Counted from the stretch's first letter, positions 15,796 through 24,934 are shown. The stretch: DNA of 64,000 nt from Enterococcus_I eurekensis (GCF_042654605.1 NZ_JBHSGT010000041.1:1-64000), one strand, 5' to 3'. The notes: generated by a model from the sequence alone, not told the origin. Made by a program: numbers and translations.

Positions 15796-16731
15796 ATGAA
15801 AACATCAGGCGTCGGTCACGGCACGGGTAAAATTATTTTAATGGGTGAACATGCTGTGGTCTATGGTGAACCGGCAATCGCCTTTCCTTTTCGCGGGGTG
15901 GGAGTAACAGCAACGTTTAACACTTGTAATCAAAATCAGATTACTTCTAGTCACTACTCCGGTTTACTAGCAAATGCTCCTGAACCGTTACAAATGATTC
16001 AGCAACTAACCCAACGTTTATGCCAAGAATTCCAACAAGGAGCATTTCATTTAATAATTGAAAGTACCGTCCCTTCTGCCCGTGGAATGGGTTCGAGTGC
16101 TGCGGTCGCGACCGCCATTACACGTGCTTTTTTCGATTGGATTGATGTTGAACTGTCCGATGAAAAATTACTGGCATACGTCAATTTTTCGGAATCAATT
16201 GCCCATGGAAACCCAAGTGGGATTGACGCAGCGACAACGAGTGGCAGTCAACCCGTGTATTTTGAAAAAGGAAAAGCTTTCGAAGCCTTTCCACTAAATA
16301 TTGATGCTTACTTATTAGTTGCGGATACCGGAATTCTTGGTCGTACACGTGAAGCCGTCGCTGCCGTTGCTCAATTAAGAAAAACACAACCAGAGCCAAC
16401 CAATCGATTCATTCATCACTTAGGAACGCTCTCTCACTTAGCCAAAGAAGCCATCATTCATAACCAACCTCAAGCACTTGGAGATTATATGTCCTTAGCA
16501 CAGCACGATTTGCGGGCATTAACGGTCAGCAATGAACGCTTGGACACGCTAATTCAATTAGCCCTAGACAATGATGCACTTGGTGCCAAACTTACTGGTG
16601 GTGGCCGGGGCGGTTGTTTTATCGTCTTATGTCGTGATTATCAAAACGCCCAACACATTCAAACACAATTAAAAGATGCCGGTGTCACTGAGACCTGGAT
16701 GCAAGGATTAGGAGTTTACGAAAATGTATAA
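15796..16731 (+). CDS. mvk: mevalonate kinase
   Basis: A 311-residue GHMP kinase that phosphorylates mevalonate at C5, the first of the three ATP-using steps to isopentenyl diphosphate. It has G-T-G-K-I-I-L-M-G-E-H-A-V-V-Y-G at the N terminus, the ATP loop P-S-A-R-G-M-G-S-S-A-A-V-A, and the C-terminal K-L-T-G-G-G-R-G-G-C-F. ATG 15796 is taken. An in-frame TTG at 15784 would have its SD (GAAGG) directly adjacent and so is less likely, though its N terminus would resemble some homologues. It overlaps mvaD by 8 bp. No mvaE or mvaS genes for mevalonate synthesis are in the window. Confidence 0.93.
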   Translation: MKTSGVGHGTGKIILMGEHAVVYGEPAIAFPFRGVGVTATFNTCNQNQITSSHYSGLLANAPEPLQMIQQLTQRLCQEFQQGAFHLIIESTVPSARGMGSSAAVATAITRAFFDWIDVELSDEKLLAYVNFSESIAHGNPSGIDAATTSGSQPVYFEKGKAFEAFPLNIDAYLLVADTGILGRTREAVAAVAQLRKTQPEPTNRFIHHLGTLSHLAKEAIIHNQPQALGDYMSLAQHDLRALTVSNERLDTLIQLALDNDALGAKLTGGGRGGCFIVLCRDYQNAQHIQTQLKDAGVTETWMQGLGVYENV

Positions 16732-17716
16732 AGGAAAAGCACGTGCACACACGAATATTGCACTGATTAAATATTGGGGAAAAGCAAATAAAGAATTCAT
16801 CCTTCCAATGAATAATAGCCTCTCATTAACATTGGATGCTTTTTATACCGAGACAACGGTCACTTTTTCAGAAGATTTAACAAAAGATACTTTCTATTTA
16901 GATGCTGTTTTACAAGATGAAAGAGGAACGAAAAAAGTCAGTCAGTTTTTAGATTTGGTTCGCTCGCTTGCTAGAAAAGATTTATTTGCAACCGTTGAAA
17001 GTCAAAATTTTGTCCCTACTGCAGCTGGACTTGCTTCTTCTGCTAGCGGCTTAGCGGCTTTAGCCGGTGCTTGTAACGCTGCCTTAAACTTAAATCTAAG
17101 CGAACAAGACCTCTCGCGCCTTGCAAGACGTGGCTCTGGTTCGGCTTGCCGTAGTATTTATGGCGGCTTCGTTGAATGGGAAAAAGGACATGATGATGCG
17201 ACTTCCTTCGCTAAAGTCATTCCTTCGAACCAATGGGAAGACGATTTGGCGATGATTTTTATTTTAATTAACGATCAACAAAAAGACGTCTCAAGCCGCG
17301 ATGGTATGGAACGGACAGTTGCTACTTCTGTCTTTTATGACGGTTGGTTAAAAACAAGTCCGCTTGATTTGCAAACAGCCAAAGAAGCCATTGCCGAAAA
17401 AGATTTTGAAAAACTAGGTGTTGTAACGGAAACAAACGGTCTAAAAATGCACGGCACAACACTTGGTGCGACACCGCCTTTTACTTACTGGTCAGCTGAT
17501 AGCTTAAAAGCGATGAACCGTGTCCGTGAAATACGTCAATTGGGTATTCCTTGTTACTTTACGATGGATGCTGGTCCGAACGTCAAAGTCTTATGTCAGA
17601 AAAAAGATGCCGCTGAAATTTTAGCGCAATTAGAAACTACTTTTAGCAAAGATCAATTAACTTGCGCCTATAGCGGGCCTGGTCTAGAATATTTAGAAAC
17701 GGACGTGAAAGCATGA
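16724..17716 (+). CDS. mvaD: diphosphomevalonate decarboxylase
   Basis: A 330-residue GHMP-superfamily enzyme that converts mevalonate 5-diphosphate to IPP with loss of CO2. Landmarks are A-H-T-N-I-A-L-I-K-Y-W-G-K at residues 6-18, the ATP loop T-A-A-G-L-A-S-S-A-S-G-L-A-A-L, G-S-G-S-A-C-R-S-I-Y-G-G-F-V-E-W, and M-D-A-G-P-N-V-K near the C terminus with the catalytic Asp. Its start lies inside the end of mvk and its stop overlaps the start of mvaK2 (ATGA), so the operon is tightly coupled. Confidence 0.95.
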   Translation: MYKGKARAHTNIALIKYWGKANKEFILPMNNSLSLTLDAFYTETTVTFSEDLTKDTFYLDAVLQDERGTKKVSQFLDLVRSLARKDLFATVESQNFVPTAAGLASSASGLAALAGACNAALNLNLSEQDLSRLARRGSGSACRSIYGGFVEWEKGHDDATSFAKVIPSNQWEDDLAMIFILINDQQKDVSSRDGMERTVATSVFYDGWLKTSPLDLQTAKEAIAEKDFEKLGVVTETNGLKMHGTTLGATPPFTYWSADSLKAMNRVREIRQLGIPCYFTMDAGPNVKVLCQKKDAAEILAQLETTFSKDQLTCAYSGPGLEYLETDVKA

Positions 17717-18795
17717 TTGAAGTCAGCGCACCTGGAAAACTATTTATCGCCGGCGAATACGCCGTTGTTGAACCAGGACACCCTGCAATTATTGTAGCGG
17801 TTGACCAATTTATTAGTGTTACCATTGAATCTGCCACTAAAAATGGTAGTATTCAGTCCCAACAATATAGTGATTTACCGATTCGTTGGACTCGTAAAGA
17901 TGGCGTCCTCGTTTTGGACCATCGCGATAATCCTTTCCACTATATTTTGGAAGCTATTCGTTTAACTGAAAAATACGCCCAAGAACAAGGTCGGCTATTA
18001 GCTTTTTATCATTTAAAAGTTCGTAGCGAACTCGACAATTCAAATGGCCGCAAATATGGTCTAGGTTCAAGTGGCGCTGTCACAGTCGCAACTGTCAAAG
18101 CACTCAATGTTTTTTATGATTTAGAAATGGACACTTTAACGCAATTCAAAATCGCAGCCCTCGCTCATTTAGCTGTACAAGGGAATGGCTCTTGTGGCGA
18201 TATTGCCGCTAGTTGTTACGGTGGTTGGTTAGCCTTTTCAACATTCGATAGCCAATGGGTTAAAGAAAGACAAAAAGTTTGGTCTTTAAGTTCATTGTTA
18301 GCCGCTGACTGGCCAAACCTATCCATTCAACCATTAGAAGCACCCAAAGACTTACGCCTCTTAATCGGTTGGACTGGTAGCCCAGCTTCAACATCTGATT
18401 TAGTTGACCAAGTCAATCAATCAAGAGAACACAAAGAGCAATCCTATCAATCATTCTTAAATAACAGCCGTGAATGTGTCGAAAAAATGATTTTAGGTTT
18501 CCAGACAAAAAACATTCCGCTTATTAAACAAATGATTGCTTTAAATCGTCAGCTGTTAGCCGGTTTAGCTTCAACAACTGGGGTTACAATCGAAACGCCA
18601 GCTTTAAAAGAACTATGTGATCTTGCAGAAAAATCTGGTGGCGCCGCAAAATCTTCTGGCGCTGGCGGTGGCGACTGCGGGATTGTTATTACAGACAAAA
18701 AAACAGGTATTTTACCACTAATGAGTATGTGGGAAAAAGCAGAAATCACGCCTCTTCCGCTACATATTTATCATTATCCTAAAGGAGGAAAATAA
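17713..18795 (+). CDS. mvaK2: phosphomevalonate kinase
   Basis: A 360-residue GHMP kinase that makes mevalonate 5-diphosphate. The N terminus S-A-P-G-K-L-F-I-A-G-E-Y-A-V-V and the ATP loop K-Y-G-L-G-S-S-G-A-V-T-V-A-T are typical of the bacterial enzyme, as is S-S-G-A-G-G-G-D-C-G-I near the C terminus. The order kinase-decarboxylase-phosphokinase is the standard Gram-positive coccal arrangement. It is followed 2 bp later by fni. Confidence 0.95.
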   Translation: MIEVSAPGKLFIAGEYAVVEPGHPAIIVAVDQFISVTIESATKNGSIQSQQYSDLPIRWTRKDGVLVLDHRDNPFHYILEAIRLTEKYAQEQGRLLAFYHLKVRSELDNSNGRKYGLGSSGAVTVATVKALNVFYDLEMDTLTQFKIAALAHLAVQGNGSCGDIAASCYGGWLAFSTFDSQWVKERQKVWSLSSLLAADWPNLSIQPLEAPKDLRLLIGWTGSPASTSDLVDQVNQSREHKEQSYQSFLNNSRECVEKMILGFQTKNIPLIKQMIALNRQLLAGLASTTGVTIETPALKELCDLAEKSGGAAKSSGAGGGDCGIVITDKKTGILPLMSMWEKAEITPLPLHIYHYPKGGK

Positions 18796-18797
18796 CG

Positions 18798-19838
18798 ATG
18801 GATCGTAAAGATGAACACGTCTCATTAGCAAAAGCTTTTCATAAACCCAAAGCCAACTCATTTGACGACGTTCGAATTATTCATCAATCGCTGCCTAATA
18901 GCAATTATGCAGAAACATCAATCGCAACAACTATTTTAGGCAAAGATCAAAGCTCTCCCTTCTTCATTAATGCCATGACAGGTGGCAGTGAAAAAACAGG
19001 CTACATTAACCAAGAATTGGCCATTCTTGCGCGTGAAACTGGCTTGATGTTAGCAACAGGATCAATTTCAGCCGCACTCAGAGACCCAAGCGTCGCTGAA
19101 ACATTTACAATCGCTCGTAAAGAAAATCCTAATGGCATCATCTTAGCCAATATCGGTGCAGGTTCCTCTTTAGAAAATGCCAAACGTGGCGTTGATTTAT
19201 TACAAGCAGACGCCCTACAAATTCATTTGAATGCCCCACAGGAACTTGTTATGCCTGAAGGTGATCGTGAATTTACGAATTGGTTAAGTTTAATTGAAGA
19301 AATTGTGGCTGGACTCGATGTCCCGGTCATTGTCAAAGAAGTCGGATTTGGGATGTCTCGACAAACCATTCAACAATTACTAGACGTTGGTGTTACTACA
19401 ATCGATATTGCAGGTTCCGGCGGTACAAGTTTCACCCAAATTGAAAATGCTCGTCGTAGAAAACGTGAATTTTCATACTTAAGTGACTTTGGTATTTCCA
19501 CTGTTCAGTCCTTATTGGAAGCCAATGAAGTCCCTGGATTTTTTGATTTAATTGCCTCTGGTGGTATTCGTAACTCTTATGATATTTTCAAATCGCTTTG
19601 TTTCGGTGCCAAAACAGTTGGTATTTCAGCTAGCATTCTAAACCAACTATTAGTTAATGATTTAGATGAAACCATTGAACTCATTAAACAATGGCAGCAA
19701 GAACTCGTATCCCTTTACACACTTGTAGGTGCCAAGTCAACCGAAGATCTCAAGAAAGTTCCACTCCTTTTATCCGGTGAAAGCAAAAACTGGTGCGAAG
19801 CAAGAGGCATCGACTACACAAAATATAGCCAACGCTAA
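18798..19838 (+). CDS. fni: type 2 isopentenyl-diphosphate delta-isomerase (FMN-dependent)
   Basis: A 346-residue FMN/NADPH-dependent TIM-barrel enzyme that interconverts IPP and DMAPP, completing the pathway. It shows F-D-D-V-R-I-I-H near the start, N-A-M-T-G-G-S-E (FMN contact), V-I-V-K-E-V-G-F-G-M-S, D-I-A-G-S-G-G-T-S-F and I-A-S-G-G-I-R-N-S, the phosphate-binding loop. AAAGGAGG immediately precedes the ATG, overlapping the end of mvaK2. Confidence 0.96.
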   Translation: MDRKDEHVSLAKAFHKPKANSFDDVRIIHQSLPNSNYAETSIATTILGKDQSSPFFINAMTGGSEKTGYINQELAILARETGLMLATGSISAALRDPSVAETFTIARKENPNGIILANIGAGSSLENAKRGVDLLQADALQIHLNAPQELVMPEGDREFTNWLSLIEEIVAGLDVPVIVKEVGFGMSRQTIQQLLDVGVTTIDIAGSGGTSFTQIENARRRKREFSYLSDFGISTVQSLLEANEVPGFFDLIASGGIRNSYDIFKSLCFGAKTVGISASILNQLLVNDLDETIELIKQWQQELVSLYTLVGAKSTEDLKKVPLLLSGESKNWCEARGIDYTKYSQR

Positions 19839-19989
19839 GGTGATAAAGAGTCGTCACCGATAAGAGATAAGAGGGCATTAGAAAAATCGTTTTTTGATTT
19901 TATTTTAGTGACCACTTATCTCCGCAATCGCTACTTTTTTTATCCCGTTCATCTAGGTGAAAAACAAATCGTTCTAGCCCGAATAAATA
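19839..19989. other. intergenic region after fni
   Basis: No gene. It contains a small dyad GGTGA...TCACC at 19839-19858 and a longer-range inverted repeat, GAGATAAG (near 19865) with CTTATCTC (near 19915). No clear role. Confidence 0.4.
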
Positions 19990-20046
19990 AAAAAGCCCCA
20001 CTGAAAGTTGTTCGATGATTGAACAATTTTCGGTGGGGATTTTTAT
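19990..20046. terminator. bidirectional terminator after fni
   Basis: GCCCCACTGAAAGTTGTTC pairs almost perfectly with GAACAATTTTCGGTGGGG, flanked by A6 and T5. It separates fni from the convergent hypothetical gene. Confidence 0.95.
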
Positions 20047-20051
20047 AGGTC

Positions 20052-20555
20052 TTATTTCTTTCCAAATAATCGTTGGAAAAAACCTGCTTTTTCTGGTTCT
20101 GTATTAGTTGTACTCGTTGTTTGATTGATTGTAATATTTCTTTCTTTTAAAAGACGTTGGAAATTTAAGTTGTCTTGTAAATTCAAACTATTTAACTCAA
20201 GTACTCCTTGTAGACTACCAATTAAACGACGCAACTCGCCATCACTCATTCCAAAAAATTCATGGCTTTTGTTGTTGTCATCGAGTTCGCCTAAAGCAGT
20301 AATCAATGTTCGTAGTAGTTGATTTTGTTCTGAAAAGACTTGAGAAATTTCAGTTACTTCAATTTCTTTGACTTCATTCAGTGAAGCCAGATCCGTTACG
20401 ACACGTAGACTATCTGCATAGTCTCTTAAGTCAAAAACAAAATTTTGTAACGTTTCGTCTTTCATAATTTCACTCGTATTTGATAAACGTTTTTGGATTG
20501 ATAAAAGACTGCCTTGTGAGTTGGTTAATGATTGCAATGTTTCAATAATTGTCAT
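20052..20555 (-). CDS. hypothetical protein, helical, basic C-terminal tail
   Basis: A 167-residue soluble protein with no signal peptide or membrane helix and no domain I recognise. It is predicted to be mostly alpha-helical (many Leu/Ile heptad-like positions between 10 and 135). A Thr/Ser-rich linker (about 140-153) is followed by the C-terminal tag G-F-F-Q-R-L-F-G-K-K, which looks like an amphipathic membrane- or partner-binding peptide. The start has only a modest SD. It is monocistronic. The tail layout recalls toxic-anion-resistance/TelA-like neighbours but is not diagnostic. Confidence 0.65.
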   Translation of the reverse strand: MTIIETLQSLTNSQGSLLSIQKRLSNTSEIMKDETLQNFVFDLRDYADSLRVVTDLASLNEVKEIEVTEISQVFSEQNQLLRTLITALGELDDNNKSHEFFGMSDGELRRLIGSLQGVLELNSLNLQDNLNFQRLLKERNITINQTTSTTNTEPEKAGFFQRLFGKK

Positions 20556-20742
20556 TCGATTTTTCCATCCTTTATACTAAAACCTTTTAATAATAGTCTA
20601 CCTGACTCTCCATTCGAGTCAAGTAAAATTCTAAAAATAATAAAACTTGGACCCTTAAAAGCAAACGTTTACAATCAATGTATCATTTCATATTCATACT
20701 TGCCTACTTTATCAGTCTAATCATTCAAAAGAGAGAGAAAAA

Positions 20743-20964
20743 ATGAAAAATACCATGATTTATTTTATTTTGGGATTAATGTCTTTACTAATTGGTTCTC
20801 ACTTTTTGTCACAAGACAGTGGCTACAATCCAATGAATCTAACTAGGGAACTGGCACCTGGACATTTACTCTTTGCTCTCGGCGTTATCCTGATTGTCTA
20901 TTGTTTCGGTGTCTTTTTTATTCAGCTACTATCTTTAAGACAAAAAATGATACTAACCATTTGA
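20743..20964 (+). CDS. small two-helix membrane protein
   Basis: A 73-residue protein with two strongly hydrophobic segments, residues ~5-22 (M-I-Y-F-I-L-G-L-M-S-L-L-I-G) and ~42-63 (L-L-F-A-L-G-V-I-L-I-V-Y-C). A short polar loop joins them. GAGAGAG precedes the ATG. It is flanked by a terminator and lies convergent to adhE. No family is recognised. Confidence 0.5.
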   Translation: MKNTMIYFILGLMSLLIGSHFLSQDSGYNPMNLTRELAPGHLLFALGVILIVYCFGVFFIQLLSLRQKMILTI

Positions 20965-20968
20965 AAAA

Positions 20969-21016
20969 TTCAAAAGACGAAGCGCCCAATCAATGAGCCT
21001 TCGTCTTTTGGATTTT
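20969..21016. terminator. bidirectional terminator downstream of adhE
   Basis: CAAAAGACGAAG(GC) pairs with (GC)CTTCGTCTTTTG and is followed by T's on both strands. Confidence 0.9.
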
Positions 21017-21020
21017 TTAA

Positions 21021-23633
21021 TTATGCATTATAAGCATCAATAATGATTTGTTTTAATTCAGAAATAAGTGGTTGTTTTGGATTGGCAGTTGTACATTGGT
21101 CTTCATAAGCCAATTCAGCCATACGATCAACGGTTGAATCTAAGATTTCCTGAGTCACACCTTGTGCTTTCAAGTTCATTTCGATTCCAACTTTTTCACC
21201 TAATTCAGTAATTGCAGTTGCTAATGCTTCAACTAATTCTTCAGTTGTGTCACCTTTTAGACCTAAGAAGCGTGCAATATCTGCGTAGTCTGTATCCGCA
21301 CGGAAGAAGTCATATTTAGGGAACATCGCATGTTTTTGTGGATCTTTCGCATTGTAGCGAACAATGTGTGGTAATAAAATCGCATTTGTACGACCATGAG
21401 GAATATTGTATTCTCCACCAATTTTATGAGCGATTGAGTGAGAAATTCCTAAGAACGCGTTGGCAAATGCCATCCCTGCCATTGTTGAAGCGTTATGCAT
21501 TTTTTCACGTGATTCCATATCTGGACGTAAAGTTGATGCTTCTAAATATTCGAAAACAATTTTGATTGCTTGTAAACTTAAGCCACGTGTATAATCTGAT
21601 GCCATTACAGATACATAAGATTCAATCGCGTGAGTTAAAACGTCCATTCCTGTATCAGCAGTAACAGATGCAGGGACTGATAAAACGAATTGAGGGTCAA
21701 TAATCGCAACATCTGGTGTTAAGGCATAGTCTGCTAATGGGTATTTCACATGTGTTTCACTGTCTGTGATTACCGCAAATGGTGTTACTTCGGCACCAGT
21801 ACCTGATGTTGTTGGGATACATACAAATTGAGTTGTTTCAGGTTTTGCAATTTTGTAAGTACGTTTACGAATATCTAAGAATTTTTGTTTTGCACCAAAG
21901 AATGAAGTGTCTGGGTGCTCATAGAACATCCACATACCTTTGGCAGCATCCATTGCTGAACCACCACCGATAGCAATTACGGTATCTGGTTTGAAGTTCA
22001 TCATAACTTCTGTTCCTTTATAAACGGTATTTGTTGAAGGGTTTGGCTCAACGTCAGAGAAGACTTCAATTTGAACAGTATTTGTACGACGAGCTAAAAC
22101 TTCACGTACACGATCAACGTAACCAAATTGAACCATGCCTGGGTCACAAACGATCATTACACGTTCTAAGTTCTCCATTTTTTCTAAGTATAATAATGAA
22201 TTTTTCTCAAAGTAAATTTTAGAAGGTAATTTGAACCATTGCATGTTATTTCTCCGTTTCGCTAGAGTTTTCACGTTAATTAAGTTCACTGCTGATACGT
22301 TACGTGATACAGAGTTTTTACCGTAAGAACCACAACCTAATGTTAATGAAGGAATCATTTCGTTATAGATATTTCCGATTCCGCCTTCAGCTGATGGTGT
22401 ATTGACTAAGACACGACAAGCTTTCATACGTAAGCCAAAGCGAATTTGTAAATCTTCATCTTCACTATGGATAACGGCAGTATGTCCTAAACCACCTAAG
22501 TTTAACATTGCTTCACATAGCTCTAACCCATGTTCTGTGCTTTCTGATTTGATCATTGCTAAAACAGGTGATAATTTTTCACGTGAAAGTGGGTAATCTG
22601 CACCAACACCTTCTAATTCGGCGATTAACATTTTTGTGCCTTCTGGTACTTTAATTCCGGCTAATTCAGCAATTTTAACAGCTGGCATCCCAACAATTGA
22701 TGGGTTAACTGCGTATTTACCTTCATTCATAACAGCGTCTTCTAATTTTTGTAATTCATTTGGTTTTACAAAGTAAACTTGATGCGCTTGGAATTCGGCT
22801 TTAACTGATTTGTAAATTTCTTTATCAACAATAATCGCTTGTTCTGACGCACAAATCATTCCATTATCAAATGTTTTTGAAACAATTAAGTCGTTAACGG
22901 CACGTTTGATTTTCGCTGTTTTTTCGATATAAGCTGGTACGTTACCCGGTCCAACACCTAATGCTGGTTTTCCTGTTGAGTAAGCTGATTTAACCATCGC
23001 TGCCCCACCAGTTGCTAAAACAATCGCGATTCCTGGGTGATTCATCAAGCCCTGAGTTGCTTCAATTGATGGGTGTTCGATCCATTGAATACAGTTTTCA
23101 GGCGCGCCCGCTGCAACTGCTGCGTCACGGACAATGCGTGCTGCTTGTGCTGAACTCTTTTGAGCGCTTGGATGGAAAGCAAAAATGATTGGATTACGTG
23201 TTTTCAAAGCTATCATCGCTTTAAAGATTGTTGTTGAAGTTGGATTTGTTGTTGGTGTCACTCCACAAACAACACCTACTGGTTCAGCAATTTCGATTAA
23301 GCCTTTTTGCTCATCTTCATTAATCACACCGACTGTTTTGTTGTCTTTAATAGAGTTCCAAATGTATTCAGATGCGTACATATTTTTGATTGCTTTATCT
23401 TCGTAAATTCCACGTCCTGTTTCTTCAACCGCTAATTTCGCTAATGACATGTGCTCATTTAAAGCAGCCATTGCCATTTCATGAACAATATGGTCAACTT
23501 GCGCTTGATCGAAGTTTTCCATTTCTTTTAAAGCGACATTCCCTTTTGCTGCTAAATCATCAATCATCACAGAAACATCAATTGTTGCCACTTCTTCTTT
23601 TTTAACTTCTTTCTTATCTACTGTTTTACTCAT
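21021..23633 (-). CDS. adhE: bifunctional acetaldehyde-CoA/alcohol dehydrogenase
   Basis: An 870-residue fusion enzyme reducing acetyl-CoA to acetaldehyde and then to ethanol, re-oxidising two NADH during fermentation. The N-terminal CoA-acylating aldehyde dehydrogenase (about 1-440) has G-P-G-N-V-P-A-Y-I and the active Cys in N-G-M-I-C-A-S-E-Q. The C-terminal iron-type alcohol dehydrogenase has A-I-G-G-G-S-A-M-D-A-A-K and the metal His residues in H-A-I-E-S-Y and H-S-I-A-H-K-I-G-G-E-Y-N-I-P-H-G. AdhE forms spirosomes. SD AGGAGG. A Rex-like site just upstream of the -35 suggests control by the NADH/NAD+ ratio. Confidence 0.97.
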   Translation of the reverse strand: MSKTVDKKEVKKEEVATIDVSVMIDDLAAKGNVALKEMENFDQAQVDHIVHEMAMAALNEHMSLAKLAVEETGRGIYEDKAIKNMYASEYIWNSIKDNKTVGVINEDEQKGLIEIAEPVGVVCGVTPTTNPTSTTIFKAMIALKTRNPIIFAFHPSAQKSSAQAARIVRDAAVAAGAPENCIQWIEHPSIEATQGLMNHPGIAIVLATGGAAMVKSAYSTGKPALGVGPGNVPAYIEKTAKIKRAVNDLIVSKTFDNGMICASEQAIIVDKEIYKSVKAEFQAHQVYFVKPNELQKLEDAVMNEGKYAVNPSIVGMPAVKIAELAGIKVPEGTKMLIAELEGVGADYPLSREKLSPVLAMIKSESTEHGLELCEAMLNLGGLGHTAVIHSEDEDLQIRFGLRMKACRVLVNTPSAEGGIGNIYNEMIPSLTLGCGSYGKNSVSRNVSAVNLINVKTLAKRRNNMQWFKLPSKIYFEKNSLLYLEKMENLERVMIVCDPGMVQFGYVDRVREVLARRTNTVQIEVFSDVEPNPSTNTVYKGTEVMMNFKPDTVIAIGGGSAMDAAKGMWMFYEHPDTSFFGAKQKFLDIRKRTYKIAKPETTQFVCIPTTSGTGAEVTPFAVITDSETHVKYPLADYALTPDVAIIDPQFVLSVPASVTADTGMDVLTHAIESYVSVMASDYTRGLSLQAIKIVFEYLEASTLRPDMESREKMHNASTMAGMAFANAFLGISHSIAHKIGGEYNIPHGRTNAILLPHIVRYNAKDPQKHAMFPKYDFFRADTDYADIARFLGLKGDTTEELVEALATAITELGEKVGIEMNLKAQGVTQEILDSTVDRMAELAYEDQCTTANPKQPLISELKQIIIDAYNA

Positions 23634-23686
23634 GATAATCCTCCTAAGAAAATCTGATTTTCGTTTGTTATCTATCTCACAAACAT

Positions 23687-23740
23687 ATCATACACAATTT
23701 ATTTGGGTTTGTAAATAGTTTCCTGTGATTTTCTTCACAA
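23687..23740 (-). promoter_or_regulatory. adhE promoter with Rex-like operator
   Basis: On the minus strand, -35 TTTACA (23715-23710) and -10 TATGAT (23692-23687) have a 17-bp spacer. Eight bases upstream, 23740-23723 reads TTGTGAAGAAAATCACAG, which matches the Rex consensus TTGTGAA-N4-TTCACAA at 12 of 14 defined positions. Rex represses adhE in many Firmicutes and releases DNA when NADH is high. Confidence 0.65.
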
Positions 23741-23759
23741 CTTTTCAATATTTTTGATT

Positions 23760-24035
23760 ACCTCAGAAAAAAACCCTCATAATACAGTATTTATCGATGT
23801 ATTTGTTCTTTCCATTAATTTTAAAAAAATAAAAAATGTATAGATTTTTAATCTAATTTCCTTTTCCTCATGAAAAACAAGTTTTTTAATTGTGATAAAA
23901 TTAACAATTCTACTCAAAAAAACTCACTAGTCGACAAGATATAATGAGTTTTTGATTGTTAGCGGTCAATTAATTCATAACAAATGATAGCGCTAGGACG
24001 GACGCGTTATAATAAATAAGTGCGCCTACACTATA
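23760..24035. other. AT-rich intergenic region between the adhE promoter and the CPBP remnant
   Basis: No ORF of interest is present. Apart from the hairpin at 23916-23953 I see only AT-rich sequence and a short GC-rich patch near 23988-24005 (TAGCGCTA palindrome). Confidence 0.5.
23916..23953 (-). terminator. terminator-like hairpin beyond the CPBP pseudogene
   Basis: AAAACTCA and TGAGTTTT are separated by about 18 bases, with A- and T-runs on both sides. It probably terminates the degraded CPBP transcript. Confidence 0.55.
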
Positions 24036-24516
24036 TCAAAGATTATTTTTTAAATAGTACACAAAGCCATACAACAATCCCATTACCAAATAAGGAATTA
24101 ACAAAATCAAATTCTCTTCACTCGTCGCAACATGCTCCAACATGAAAACACTACTTGATAAAACGATTAAACTGAGACGTCCTATTTTTGCTCTGATTAA
24201 TAGTGGTGGGCTATTTCCTTCAAGTGGCAAAATCATCGCATAACGATACACCAACTCCTCTTCCAATGGTACGACAAAAATATTAGTGATTAACCAAATA
24301 AGTTTGAATGAACACCGTTCGACTCCAAGTGGGACCTCCAAGATTTTTGCTATGACAATACCGGACAATAGCTGAAGTAACGTTGCAATCACTGAAAAAA
24401 TAATAACGTGTTTTTTTTGTTACTTGTTTCCATTTCCTCCATAATGGACGACCAAATAAGGCGATCCCTAAAAGAAAAGGAAATCAAGAGGGTTGGAAAA
24501 CAATCAATCGGGTCAT
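24036..24516 (-). pseudogene. CPBP-family intramembrane protease (Abi/CAAX-like), inactivated
   Basis: The intact frame (118 codons ending at 24036) carries the CPBP motifs E-E-E-L-V-Y-R and F-M-L-E-H but starts mid-protein. Upstream, homologous coding sequence continues in another frame: ...F-L-L-G-I-A-L-F-G-R-P-L-W-R-K-W-K-Q-V-T-K-K. It joins the downstream frame if one base is removed from the run of eight T's at 24411-24418 (A's on the coding strand). Further upstream a TGA (24486-24484) interrupts the same frame after M-T-R-L-I-V-F-Q-P-S. One frameshift and one nonsense codon therefore make it a pseudogene, unless the homopolymer slips. Confidence 0.75.
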
Positions 24517-24571
24517 CAAAACTTTTCACTTCGTTCATATGAATGACTACGCGGATGAATTACTTGAATAC

Positions 24572-24616
24572 GCCAAAAAAATCCAGCTAGACGTAAAAGT
24601 CTAACTGGATTTCTAA
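24572..24616 (-). terminator. terminator of tgt-yajC
   Basis: On the minus strand AAATCCAGTTAGAC pairs with GTCTAGCTGGATTT and is followed by T's, just past the yajC stop. Confidence 0.9.
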
Positions 24617-24619
24617 TCA

Positions 24620-24934
24620 TTATTCTGCTGGTTTTTCTTCTTCAACGACTACTTCAGTCACTGAATCATCATTTTCAACTACTGTTGCTGGTTTCACTGT
24701 ACGGATCGACGTACGTTCGAATTCTAAGTAGATTCCTTCGCAGTCTAGAACAATGGTATTTTTATCTTTGTTTACTTCAGACACGACGCCATGTAAACCA
24801 CCAATTGTTACTACACGACTTCCTGGAACAATGCTATCCATTAATGCTTGACGTTCTTTTTGTTGTTTCTTTTGAGAACGTTGCATGAAAATTAACATAG
24901 CTACGATTGGAAGAATCATAATTATTGCTGACAT
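24620..24934 (-). CDS. yajC: preprotein translocase subunit YajC
   Basis: A 104-residue single-pass membrane protein associated with SecDF. The N-terminal helix (I-I-M-I-L-P-I-V-A-M-L-I-F) is followed by the signature R-S-Q-K-K-Q-Q-K-E-R-Q, then P-G-S-R-V-V-T-I-G-G-L-H-G-V-V and an acidic C-terminal tail. Position directly after tgt is the classical tgt-yajC arrangement. Confidence 0.95.
   Translation of the reverse strand: MSAIIMILPIVAMLIFMQRSQKKQQKERQALMDSIVPGSRVVTIGGLHGVVSEVNKDKNTIVLDCEGIYLEFERTSIRTVKPATVVENDDSVTEVVVEEEKPAE

Noticed and set aside
24430..24603. Plus-strand ORF ending in a string like N-D-Y-A-D-E-L-L-E-Y-A-K-K
   Set aside because: Its 5' part is antisense to the clear CPBP pseudogene and it runs into the yajC terminator; no start signal seen.
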